From contig DAOTWB010000272.1 in NCBI GenBank assembly GCA_034436235.1, forward strand, positions 1 through 8,467: 8,467 nucleotides of DNA. Reading direction: 5' to 3'. The notes below the pieces were generated by a model. That model was not told the origin of the DNA. It did no database searches and saw only the letters and a program-made list of their open reading frames with translations. Position 1 is the stretch's first letter, and each line of letters starts with the position of its first letter. The DNA is from CP2-2F sp034436235. GTDB lineage: Bacteria > Chloroflexota > Anaerolineae > Aggregatilineales > UBA2796. The translations under genes and the position numbers were made by a program. Positions 1-7,174 of this stretch are shown here, one piece after another.

Positions 1-1408
1 CAACCACCTACGACCCATTGAGGGTACTGAAACGACGCGCCCCAAATCCAGCAGCACATCGACTGCGAGGTTGCAACCACCTACGACCCATTGAGGGTAC
101 TGAAACCAATATGCGCTCCCGATTGCGGCGCGGTAGCTTGTGCTGTTGCAACCACCTACGACCCATTGAGGGTACTGAAACCGTTAGCGGCGCTCGGCTT
201 AGCGACGTCGGGCGGCGTTGCAACCACCTACGACCCATTGAGGGTACTGAAACGCGCGCTCGCCGTCCACGCGCACGACGCGCTTCCAGTTGCAACCACC
301 TACGACCCATTGAGGGTACTGAAACGCGAGGACGCGCTTTATAACCTCAGCCATCACAATGTTGCAACCACCTACGACCCATTGAGGGTACTGAAACGAG
401 CGTCCTGCCCGACCAGAGTGCGCGCAGATTGGGTTGCAACCACCTACGACCCATTGAGGGTACTGAAACTTCTCACTGCAGACCATATCCCAGCGGTCGG
501 GCAGGTTGCAACCACCTACGACCCATTGAGGGTACTGAAACAAAAGCTGGATCGCGGCAATAGAGACACTCCGCTTGGTTGCAACCACCTACGACCCATT
601 GAGGGTACTGAAACTGCGAGGAACCGCGTGGCGTATGGGCGCAAGGAGTTGTTGCAACCACCTACGACCCATTGAGGGTACTGAAACGCAGCATTGCGCG
701 GATAGTCCAGCGGGCTGACGAAGTTGCAACCACCTACGACCCATTGAGGGTACTGAAACGTCTTTCTGCTTCAAGATGCGCAGCTTTGGCGTTAGTTGCA
801 ACCACCTACGACCCATTGAGGGTACTGAAACAGAGCTACATGAAAATAATCGAGAGCGGGGCAGGTGTTGCAACCACCTACGACCCATTGAGGGTACTGA
901 AACCACCAGTTCGTATTGCCTGTCCGCCTCAGTGGTGCAACCACCTACGACCCATTGAGGGTACTGAAACCCACACGGCGTGTGCTCTCCAGTAGCGGGA
1001 GATCGGTTGCAACCACCTACGACCCATTGAGGGTACTGAATCCTCGCAAGAGAGCTCGACTGGTTCGCCTGTCAGGAGGCGTTGCAACCACCTACGACCC
1101 ATTGAGGGTACTGAAACATTGGTAGCGGAGTTCGCATTGGTAGCGGAGTTCGGTTGCAACCACCTACGACCCATTGAGGGTACTGAAACGGGACTCCGAA
1201 GGGCTCACCCCGAATCTCGATAGTGTTGCAACCACCTACGACCCATTGAGGGTACTGAAACAGACGCGCTGCGCGTCTTGCATCTTGATGATCTCAGTTG
1301 CAACCACCTACGACCCATTGAGGGTACTGAAACTACGCCGCTGAAGCTCTTCGGCGCTCAGCTGTGCCCAGGTTGCAACCACCTACGACCCATTGAGGGC
1401 ACTGAAAC
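1..1408 (+). CRISPR. CRISPR array, 20 repeats and 19 spacers, left end cut by the window
   Basis: The repeat is 37 nt, starting GTTGCAACCACC and ending GGGTACTGAAAC. Copies start at 1 (truncated, repeat positions 5-37), 70, 145, 217, 289, 361, 433, 505, 578, 651, 723, 795, 867, 934, 1006, 1081, 1153, 1225, 1297 and 1372. Spacers are 12 of 35 nt, three of 36, three of 38 and one of 30. The repeat has a perfect GTTGCAAC palindrome at its 5' end and a small hairpin, ACCC-ATTGA-GGGT (repeat positions 17-29). Three copies vary: T2G (934), A36T (1006) and T29C in the last copy (1372). The degenerate last repeat and the TGAAAC 3' end, which fits an 8-nt crRNA 5' handle ACTGAAAC, both indicate plus-strand transcription with the leader left of the window. 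Such handles are known from type I and type III systems. With no cas genes visible the subtype is open. Confidence 0.99.
1118..1152 (+). repeat. CRISPR spacer 16, an internal tandem duplication
   Basis: This 35-nt spacer consists of ATTGGTAGCGGAGTTCG, one C, and the same 17-mer again, an 18-bp period. Read on the plus strand in the first frame it gives IGSGVRIGSGV, which has the hexapeptide pattern of left-handed beta-helix proteins, and 18 bp is exactly one such unit. In other frames the minus strand gives NSATNANSATN or ELRYQCELRYQ. The duplication is seen directly; the source gene is unknown. Confidence 0.9.
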
Positions 1409-1451
1409 GCGCAGTCCTGAAGAGACTGCGCACTAGACCGTTTGCAGTCTA
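1409..1451 (+). other. hairpins at the array trailer with two alternative pairings
   Basis: GCGCAGTC (1409-1416) starts at the base after the last repeat and pairs perfectly with GACTGCGC (1424-1431) across a 7-nt loop. The 3' arm, as AGACTGC (1423-1429), can instead pair perfectly with GCAGTCT (1444-1450). The two stems exclude each other. A third, weaker option is TAGAC (1434-1438) with GTCTA (1447-1451). No U-tract follows, so a standard intrinsic terminator is not supported. The position suggests a role in ending or stabilising the pre-crRNA transcript, which is inference. Confidence 0.5.
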
Positions 1452-1581
1452 TCGAGAATCTCTGGTGCGGATAGTTTCTAGCGGCTTGGTGCGGCGACGC
1501 ACCACAGATGAATTGGCGCGCCGTTCTGCGGTCGCTCGAAGCGCGCCCGCAGTTGCGCGCATTTGCATTGAGCGCGTTGTT
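1452..1581. other. non-coding gap between the convergent array and glycosyltransferase-like gene
   Basis: No convincing gene or repeat remnant is seen here. The only clear structure is a 7-bp perfect hairpin, TGGTGCG (1487-1493) with CGCACCA (1498-1504), closed by a GCGA loop of the stable GNRA type. It is symmetric and could act on either convergent transcript. It has no T-run on either side, so a terminator role is only possible. Confidence 0.4.
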
Positions 1582-2859
1582 TCAGACGAGGAAAGGGATC
1601 AGGACGCGCTGGAGCGCGTAAAAGGCGAAGGCTGCCATGCCTAGGCTGAGCAGGACGCTCAGCGCGCCTAGGCTGAGCCAACGGCGCGCCGGGGGCAGCC
1701 ATGCGCGCAGCCAAAAGCCGAAGCCTGCCGCGCCGCTCACATAAAAAAGCGCGATGGGCAGCAGCGCAGGATATAAATAACGTCCCTGAAACTGCACGAA
1801 TTTCAAGTTGTAGTAGAAAAAGGCGCCTGCCACGCCGATCAGCGCGACGGCAAGCACGCTCAACGCCTGCCATTGGCTGCGCTCAAGGCGCCGCGCGCGG
1901 CTAATGGCAGTGTACAGTGCGCCTATGGCGGCGAGCGCGGTCAGGATGTGCAGGATGTGATAAGTGCTGCTCTGCATCGGCACAGCCATCTCGCCGAATT
2001 GTCCCCAGAAGCTCTGGAAAGTCGTGCCGATCAAATCTTCCAGCCAGCCGTTCACGCCGCGCTGCGCGATCCACTGCTCAGCGGTCGGCTGCCCTGAAAG
2101 GCTGAGCGCAAGGCTATCGTGCCGCTGCTGCGCCAAAAAATCGGGAAAGCCGTAGACGACGATGTTGCGCAGCCAAAACGCGCCGCCGATCAGCAGGGCA
2201 GGCGCGGCGATCGCCAAGCCGTCGCGCAGCAGCGCGCGCCATGGTCGCTCGGCGCGGCGCGATCGCCAAAAAAGCGTCAGCGCGACGGCTGCCAGCAGCG
2301 GATAGAGCGTCAGTTTGGTCACCAGACAGACGCCTGCCAGCGCGCCGATCCAGAACGGCTGCACGCGGCTGTTCGGACGTAGCCACCAGAGGCACAGCGC
2401 CAAGAGCGCTGCCGCCAAGCTCTCTGCCAGCGCGTCGTTGTTCACGCCGACCACCATGCCGAGCCGCTGCGGCAAAAACGCGACGAAGCCTGTCACGCCA
2501 ATAGCGATCCAGACTTGCTGCGGAAAGAGCGCGCGCATAGCGCTCCACGCGCCGAAGAGCGCGCCGCTGCCGATCAGTAAGGTCGCCGCGCGCAGCGCGT
2601 CCAAATCGCCATCTGTGGCGCGGTAGAGCGGCGCCAATAAGAGATAATAGAGCGGCGGCTGATGATCCTCATAATCCGTCCAGGTGTCGCGCACTTCCAG
2701 CACAGGGCAGCAGCCGTCGCGTGCGATCTGCTCGATAGTGCGCACATGCTCGCGCTCATCAGGCGTGCGTCCGTGCGGCGTGGCGCGCAAATACAGGCTG
2801 CCTAGCACAAGGTAGGCAGCCACGATGATCCACAGCGGCAAATTGGCGCGGCGCAGCAT
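1582..2859 (-). CDS. membrane glycosyltransferase-like protein (GT-C fold, DUF2142/PMT_2-like)
   Basis: This is a polytopic inner-membrane protein of 425 aa with about ten hydrophobic helices (first at about 8-25, last at about 394-417). Motifs numbered from the ATG are PDEREH (33-38) in the first outer loop, where GT-C enzymes carry their catalytic acidic residue, then HQPPLYY (66-72), NNDAL (140-144), KLT (182-184), RNIVVYGFP (231-239), SFWGQFG (283-289) and QGRYLYP (358-364). This set is what I know from Chloroflexota DUF2142/PMT_2-like proteins, which are thought to move a sugar from a polyprenyl-phosphate donor to a target outside the membrane. Donor and acceptor cannot be told from sequence. 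The gene is translationally coupled to the kinase: its ATG overlaps the kinase TGA by one base (TGATG). A GTG one codon upstream (2862, 4-bp overlap GTGA) is an equally possible start. It has no promoter of its own and runs convergently to the CRISPR array. Family assignment is fairly sure, exact activity is not. Confidence 0.8.
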   Translation of the reverse strand: MLRRANLPLWIIVAAYLVLGSLYLRATPHGRTPDEREHVRTIEQIARDGCCPVLEVRDTWTDYEDHQPPLYYLLLAPLYRATDGDLDALRAATLLIGSGALFGAWSAMRALFPQQVWIAIGVTGFVAFLPQRLGMVVGVNNDALAESLAAALLALCLWWLRPNSRVQPFWIGALAGVCLVTKLTLYPLLAAVALTLFWRSRRAERPWRALLRDGLAIAAPALLIGGAFWLRNIVVYGFPDFLAQQRHDSLALSLSGQPTAEQWIAQRGVNGWLEDLIGTTFQSFWGQFGEMAVPMQSSTYHILHILTALAAIGALYTAISRARRLERSQWQALSVLAVALIGVAGAFFYYNLKFVQFQGRYLYPALLPIALFYVSGAAGFGFWLRAWLPPARRWLSLGALSVLLSLGMAAFAFYALQRVLIPFLV

Positions 2860-5800
2860 CACTGCTTGATCTTCTCGCCTTCCTTCGCCACAGGGATGGT
2901 GAAATGGAAGGTGGTGCCGACGCCAAGCTCGCTCTCAACCCAGATTCTGCCGCCGTGCGCTTCGATCAAGCCGCGCGTCAGCGACATGCCCAAGCCTGTG
3001 CCAGGCTGATCCTTCGCCTCAGGATTATCGCTACGCCAATACGGTCTGAACAGATTGCGCAAGTCTTCGGCGCTCATGCCGATGCCTGTATCGCTCACGG
3101 CGCAATGCACCACTTCAGGCGCGCCGTTTTCGTCCCACACATTGCGCGTATGCTCAGCGAAGATGGTCACCTTGCCGTGCGGCTTGGTATATTTGTTGGC
3201 ATTGCTGATGAAATTGGTCAGGATTTGGATCAGGCGCCGTTCATCAGCCCAGACGGGCGGCAAGTCTTCAGGCACGTTCAGGATGACCTGCTGATTCTTC
3301 TCATCGAAGGCGCGCTGCATCGGACGGACGGTATCAAGCACCACGCTGAAGAAGTTCACGGCGCGCATGTTCAGGCGCAGATTGCCTGTCTCTTGCGCTG
3401 TCACGTCTGTGAAGTCTTCCACCAGCTGCTGCAGGCGCAGCGCGTTGCGCTGAATGATGTTGATGTAGTTCTGCTGCTGCTCGTTGAGCGCACCAAGCAC
3501 GCGCGTGCTGAGCAGGTCAGCGTAGCCTTTGATGGACGCCAGCGGATTCTTGAATTCGTGCGCCACTTTGCCGATGAAGCTGATGCGCTGCGTGTTGGCG
3601 CGCTGCAATTGCGCGAACAACTGCGCGTTGGCGATGGCAGTGTTGGCGTGTTCAGCGATGCCTTCGATATGCTCAGCCGCGATCTGCGAGAAGACGCCGT
3701 GTTGCGTCGTCTCTAGCAACAAAATGCCTGTCACTCTATCGCCTGTGATCATCGGCACGGCGATCTGGCTGACAGTGTCGGGCAGGATGGTCAAGCCGTC
3801 AATGGGCAATGTGCTGCTCGGCGTCAGCAGCGGACGGTTGCGGCGGTAGGCTTGACCGAAAATGCCTTGATCGATTGAGAAGGTATCGCCGACCTTGACA
3901 ATGCGCTCAGGATAGCCGGCGCAACCGACCACTTCGAAGCGCAGCCGATCTTGGCTGACGAGCGCCAAAAGCGCGGCATCGGCGCCGCTCTCGCGAATGG
4001 CGTTATCCACAGTCAGATCGACCACACGCTGAAAATCGAGCGTGCGGTTCAGCTCTTGGTCAATGCGCTGCATGTTGAAGAGCTGGCGCACGCGCTCAGA
4101 GAGCGCTTCATCTGTGCTGCGGAACATATTGGCGTTCTCAACAGCGACCGCCGCCTGACCGGCGAACGCCATCAGCAGATTGGCGTTGTTATCGTCGAAG
4201 CCTGTGCCATCGCGCTTGTTCATCACTTCCAGCACGCCGATCACCTTGTTGCGCGAGATGAGCGGCACGGCGAGGATGCTCGTCGTGCTGAAGTCAGCGC
4301 CTTGCGCAGCGCGCAGCTCGCCATACCAACGCTGATCGCGCTGCGCATCGTTGACGATCTGATACTGTCCTGTGGCAGCCACCAAGCCTGCGATGCCGCT
4401 GCCAATCGGTATGCGCGTGCCGACCAACTCTTCGCCGCCGCCGCCAACTGCCAGTTGGAAGACCAAATTGCGCCTGTCCTCATCCACCAAGAGCAGGCTG
4501 CCTGCTTCGCAATCCAAAATGGTGACCGCCGACTCGACGATGTTTTGCAGCAGCGCGTCTATGTCTTCGAAGAGCGTGGCAAGCTGCGAGCTGGTATCGT
4601 TCAGCATTTTCATCTGGCGCGCCAATTGCTTGCTCTCTTCCAGCAAGCGCAGTTTGTAGAGCGCCGTCGCAGCAAGGTCGCCGATGTTCCAGAAGAGCTT
4701 GGTCTGCTCTTCAGTGTAGGTCGCGCCGATCTCAGTCGTGCCGAGCGCCAAAGCGCCAATGCAGCGTCCTTCTGCCGCGTTGAGCGGCACGCCAAGCCAT
4801 GCGCGCAGTTGCGCATTCTCAGGCTCAGCGCCGCGCCGCTGCATATCGCGGACGTAGTTATCGGTGCGGTAAGGCTGCCGCGTATGGATGATCTCGCTCA
4901 GAAGATCGTGACCTGCTTGCCGACGGTAGCCTTCGCGCTCAGGAATGCGCTCGCCTTCTTCCTGATAGAAGGCGTAGGTCAGCTCGTTGGTGCGCTCATC
5001 GTACAAGACGATGTAGAAATTCGGCGCTTCAATCACCTTGCTGACCTGCGCATAGATGAATTCGAGCAGCGTATCGAAATCCATCGCGATGTTCAAGCTG
5101 GCGCTGACCTGCACCAACACTTTCAGCTCGCGCTCGTTCTGTTGCGACTCAAGGATGACCTGCGCGCGCTCTAGCGCAGCCGCCGCTTGCATCGCTAAGC
5201 CTTCAAGGTAGCGCAAATCTTCGTGAGTGTAAGCAGCGCTGCCGCGATGCGGACCGAGCGCGATGAAGCCATTCAAGCGGCGCGCGCTCTGCATCCGCGC
5301 GATGATCGGCGTGTTCAGCACTGCCAAGCGCGGACGATCCGCTTGCAGCTCGGCTGATGAGAACGTCTCACGCGTCAGGTCAACGATTGGCTCGCCTTCA
5401 GCCAACAAGCGCACCAAGCCGCCTTCCGCCTTGAAGCGAATGTCGGTCTGTGAGCGCCGCGCGCTGCGATCGCGAATCGGCTCGTAATCGCCCGTGAAGA
5501 CGTTTTGAACGTAGATGAAACAATACTGCGGATCGAGCGTCTCTTTGATCTCGCGATCCAGCTGCTGGACGACGTCGCGCACCTCAGTCGCCGTCGCCAG
5601 ATTGCGCGTGAATTGCTCCAGCCGCTGCGCATAGTAGCGCCGCTGACGGAAGAACGCGCGCTCCACAAAACGTTCCATGCGCACGCGCAACGGCGCGAAG
5701 AGCAGCGCGATCGCCAACAGCACGCCGCCGATCAGCACAGGACTATCAGGACGGATGAAGCCGACCGTCAGCAGATACGCCGCGCCTGTCAGCAGCAAAT

Positions 5801-7013
5801 AGCCAACCGTCAGCAAGAATCCCAGCGCGCCTAGCACCAGCGCGTCGTTGACCAGACGGTCGCCGCTGAACGCGCTGCCATCGCTGCGCAGCAGAATGGC
5901 GTAGCTCATGCCGAAGAAGAAGAGCAGCGCAGGCAATTGCAGATAGATTGTGGAAAAACTGATGCCGCTCACATCCGTCAGCTGCTCGATCAAATTCGCG
6001 ATCCACCAGATCGCGGCAGGCAAGAGCGGCACGACGATGCTGATCAGCGCGATGGATGCGCGCTCGCGCGCCAACGCTGATGCCACGCGCTGCCGCCGCA
6101 CGATCATGCTCCCTGCGAAGAATGCGCCCGCCAAGACCAGCAGCAGCACAGGCAGCAAAATCGCGAATTCGAAGGCGAAATCGCTCAGCGCGATTGAGAG
6201 CGCCAACACAGCGCCAACTGCGATCGCTGCGCCCGCCTGCCAAAACTTACGTCGGCGCGGCACGACCAGCGCATATGGAAACAGCAAGCCGAACTGAAAG
6301 AGCATGTAGCTGCACAGCGCCAAGCCGATCTTCATCGGTACTTCGAACATATACGTGCTGCCGATCTCGAAGCGCCCTATCGCGATCAGCACGCCTGCCG
6401 CCAGTGTGACGATCAAAGCGCGAATCGCCTCGATATGCCGATGCTTCAGCCACAGCCAGATGCTCAGCCCGATGAAGCAGACCGCCACGAAAAAGCTGAT
6501 CCCGAAGTAACCGAGCCAATCGGCGAATGGAAATTGGTCAAGGCGCACGCTGAACGTGCATTGCGCAATGCCGCCCGTGATCTCAGCGCACTCAGGCGCC
6601 AGCGCGCTCGCGTCCCTGAAATCGCGCAGCACCTCAACGCGCGCCACATGCCCAAACGGCAGCGTCGCCAGATATGCGTTCAGCGCCTGCCCTGCATTCG
6701 CGCCCAGCACCACACGATCGTCAATCGAGAGCAACCTATCGCCAGGCTTGACGCCCGCCTCAAGCGCTGCCCACGTGCCGCCCGCCAACGGACGCGCGCC
6801 GATCACAGTCCCTGTTCGGTACATTATCGCGCCTGCGAACGGATGATTGTACCACTGCACTGCCCACAGCAATCCCAGCACCGCCGCGCCGATCGCCACG
6901 AGCAGCGCCAGACTCGCCCAGAAAGTGCTGGCGATCGCGAAGCCATGTGTGTCGGACGCTCTCATGCGCTTGCTCGCCGCAAGATTGCCGAAAGCAGGTA
7001 GATTAAGGCGCAT
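2859..7013 (-). CDS. large membrane sensor histidine kinase: PDZ-like, multi-TM, four GAF, HisKA, HATPase
   Basis: From the ATG at 7013 the protein has 1384 aa. It has a first TM helix (about 26-52), then a PDZ-like domain outside the membrane (about 66-131, with AGVKPGDRL at 86-94), two cysteines in the outer loop (142, 152), and seven to eight further TM helices (about 165-443). An arginine-rich stretch (RFVERAFFRQRRYY) of a kind common after such membrane blocks leads into four GAF domains (about 469-616, 629-789, 804-962, 974-1132). GAF3 keeps NK (932-933) and F939 of the cyclic-nucleotide-type NKFDE motif but not its D/E. No GAF has the Cys-His pair of bilin-binding domains. The HisKA H-box is KVAHEFKNPL with phospho-acceptor His1152. 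The ATPase has an N-box (NFISNANKY), G1 DTGIG (1308-1312), an F-box (LFRPYWR) and G2 GTGLGM (1338-1343), so the core looks active. The frame is open upstream to 7181, but that overlaps the divergent gene; an ATG at 7061 lies in the -10 box, and one at 6965 is also possible. No response regulator is nearby. Confidence 0.95.
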   Translation of the reverse strand: MRLNLPAFGNLAASKRMRASDTHGFAIASTFWASLALLVAIGAAVLGLLWAVQWYNHPFAGAIMYRTGTVIGARPLAGGTWAALEAGVKPGDRLLSIDDRVVLGANAGQALNAYLATLPFGHVARVEVLRDFRDASALAPECAEITGGIAQCTFSVRLDQFPFADWLGYFGISFFVAVCFIGLSIWLWLKHRHIEAIRALIVTLAAGVLIAIGRFEIGSTYMFEVPMKIGLALCSYMLFQFGLLFPYALVVPRRRKFWQAGAAIAVGAVLALSIALSDFAFEFAILLPVLLLVLAGAFFAGSMIVRRQRVASALARERASIALISIVVPLLPAAIWWIANLIEQLTDVSGISFSTIYLQLPALLFFFGMSYAILLRSDGSAFSGDRLVNDALVLGALGFLLTVGYLLLTGAAYLLTVGFIRPDSPVLIGGVLLAIALLFAPLRVRMERFVERAFFRQRRYYAQRLEQFTRNLATATEVRDVVQQLDREIKETLDPQYCFIYVQNVFTGDYEPIRDRSARRSQTDIRFKAEGGLVRLLAEGEPIVDLTRETFSSAELQADRPRLAVLNTPIIARMQSARRLNGFIALGPHRGSAAYTHEDLRYLEGLAMQAAAALERAQVILESQQNERELKVLVQVSASLNIAMDFDTLLEFIYAQVSKVIEAPNFYIVLYDERTNELTYAFYQEEGERIPEREGYRRQAGHDLLSEIIHTRQPYRTDNYVRDMQRRGAEPENAQLRAWLGVPLNAAEGRCIGALALGTTEIGATYTEEQTKLFWNIGDLAATALYKLRLLEESKQLARQMKMLNDTSSQLATLFEDIDALLQNIVESAVTILDCEAGSLLLVDEDRRNLVFQLAVGGGGEELVGTRIPIGSGIAGLVAATGQYQIVNDAQRDQRWYGELRAAQGADFSTTSILAVPLISRNKVIGVLEVMNKRDGTGFDDNNANLLMAFAGQAAVAVENANMFRSTDEALSERVRQLFNMQRIDQELNRTLDFQRVVDLTVDNAIRESGADAALLALVSQDRLRFEVVGCAGYPERIVKVGDTFSIDQGIFGQAYRRNRPLLTPSSTLPIDGLTILPDTVSQIAVPMITGDRVTGILLLETTQHGVFSQIAAEHIEGIAEHANTAIANAQLFAQLQRANTQRISFIGKVAHEFKNPLASIKGYADLLSTRVLGALNEQQQNYINIIQRNALRLQQLVEDFTDVTAQETGNLRLNMRAVNFFSVVLDTVRPMQRAFDEKNQQVILNVPEDLPPVWADERRLIQILTNFISNANKYTKPHGKVTIFAEHTRNVWDENGAPEVVHCAVSDTGIGMSAEDLRNLFRPYWRSDNPEAKDQPGTGLGMSLTRGLIEAHGGRIWVESELGVGTTFHFTIPVAKEGEKIKQ

Positions 7014-7022
7014 ATTCTTTTG

Positions 7023-7046
7023 CTTCCACCTGAATTTCAGATTCAG
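7023..7046 (-). promoter_or_regulatory. kinase 5' leader: ribosome binding site next to an inverted repeat
   Basis: Read on the minus strand, CTGAAT (7046-7041), five bases and ATTCAG (7035-7030) form a perfect 6-bp dyad. Its last G is the first base of a GGTGGAAG ribosome binding site (7030-7023) placed about 10 nt before the ATG at 7013. The dyad could be an operator or an mRNA hairpin controlling access to the site. The position supports 7013 as the start. Confidence 0.45.
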
Positions 7047-7059
7047 TCGCTCAGCTGCC

Positions 7060-7065
7060 ATTATA
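7060..7065 (-). promoter_or_regulatory. candidate -10 box for the kinase and glycosyltransferase operon
   Basis: The minus strand has a perfect TATAAT, which would place the transcript start near 7053. No good -35 hexamer lies at normal spacing: 17 bp upstream is TGTGCC, a poor match. The box overlaps the ATG at 7061, which argues against that start and for the one at 7013. An activator could make up for the weak -35, but this is inference. Confidence 0.45.
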
Positions 7066-7101
7066 ACGCAACTTTGCCTCACGGCACACTTGCGCCGCTG
7101 C

Positions 7102-7130
7102 TTGCAAGGCGCGCAAGGCGATGGTAGAAT
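7102..7130 (+). promoter_or_regulatory. sigma70-type promoter with extended -10 for the GNAT/ATPase operon
   Basis: TTGCAA (7102-7107) is followed by exactly 17 bp and TAGAAT (7125-7130), with TGG just before the -10, making an extended -10. Matches to consensus are four of six and five of six. The start would be near 7137, giving a leader of about 38 nt. Confidence 0.65.
7104..7120. repeat. direct repeats inside the divergent promoter, possible operator
   Basis: GCAAGGCG occurs at 7104-7111 and 7113-7120, a 9-bp period, starting inside the -35 and filling most of the spacer to the -10. The inverse CTTGC is at 7101-7105 and 7089-7093. The cluster lies where a regulator would block the plus promoter and could also affect the minus one. 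No regulator is identified. Confidence 0.4.
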
Positions 7131-7161
7131 GATCCAAAAAGCACATACAGTGCCCATGCGC

Positions 7162-7167
7162 AGGTGA
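7162..7167 (+). promoter_or_regulatory. ribosome binding site of the GNAT-like gene
   Basis: AGGTGA lies 7 nt before the ATG at 7175 and fixes that start. The same six bases are the last two codons (AGG TGA) of a three-codon reading frame starting with the ATG at 7156. Confidence 0.7.
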
Positions 7168-7174
7168 ACAAGCC

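Noticed and set aside
8..1174. Long reading frames on both strands across the array, up to 194 aa
   Set aside because: They arise because most repeat-plus-spacer units are 72 nt, a multiple of three, so the repeat stays in frame. Their proteins only repeat the translated CRISPR repeat.
1..1408. Inferring RNA targeting from the strand on which spacers look coding
   Set aside because: Many spacers give sensible peptides on the minus strand (for example TIEIRGEPFGV, WAQLSAEELQRR), but several do so on both. Short GC-rich pieces are often open by chance.
1393..1644. 83-aa plus-strand frame starting in the last repeat
   Set aside because: It begins inside the repeat, runs through hairpins, overlaps the 3' end of the glycosyltransferase-like gene, and resembles no family I know.
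1639..1677. Direct repeat CCTAGGCTGAGC in the 3' part of the glycosyltransferase-like gene
   Set aside because: It encodes repeated small and leucine residues of the last membrane helix, so codon repetition explains it.
3951..5174. 407-aa plus-strand frame opposite the kinase
   Set aside because: It is a shadow of the kinase coding strand in GC-rich DNA; the opposite strand encodes well-formed GAF domains throughout.
2859..7013. Phytochrome or cyanobacteriochrome role for the GAF domains
   Set aside because: None of the GAF cysteines is followed by the histidine of the bilin-binding Cys-His motif.
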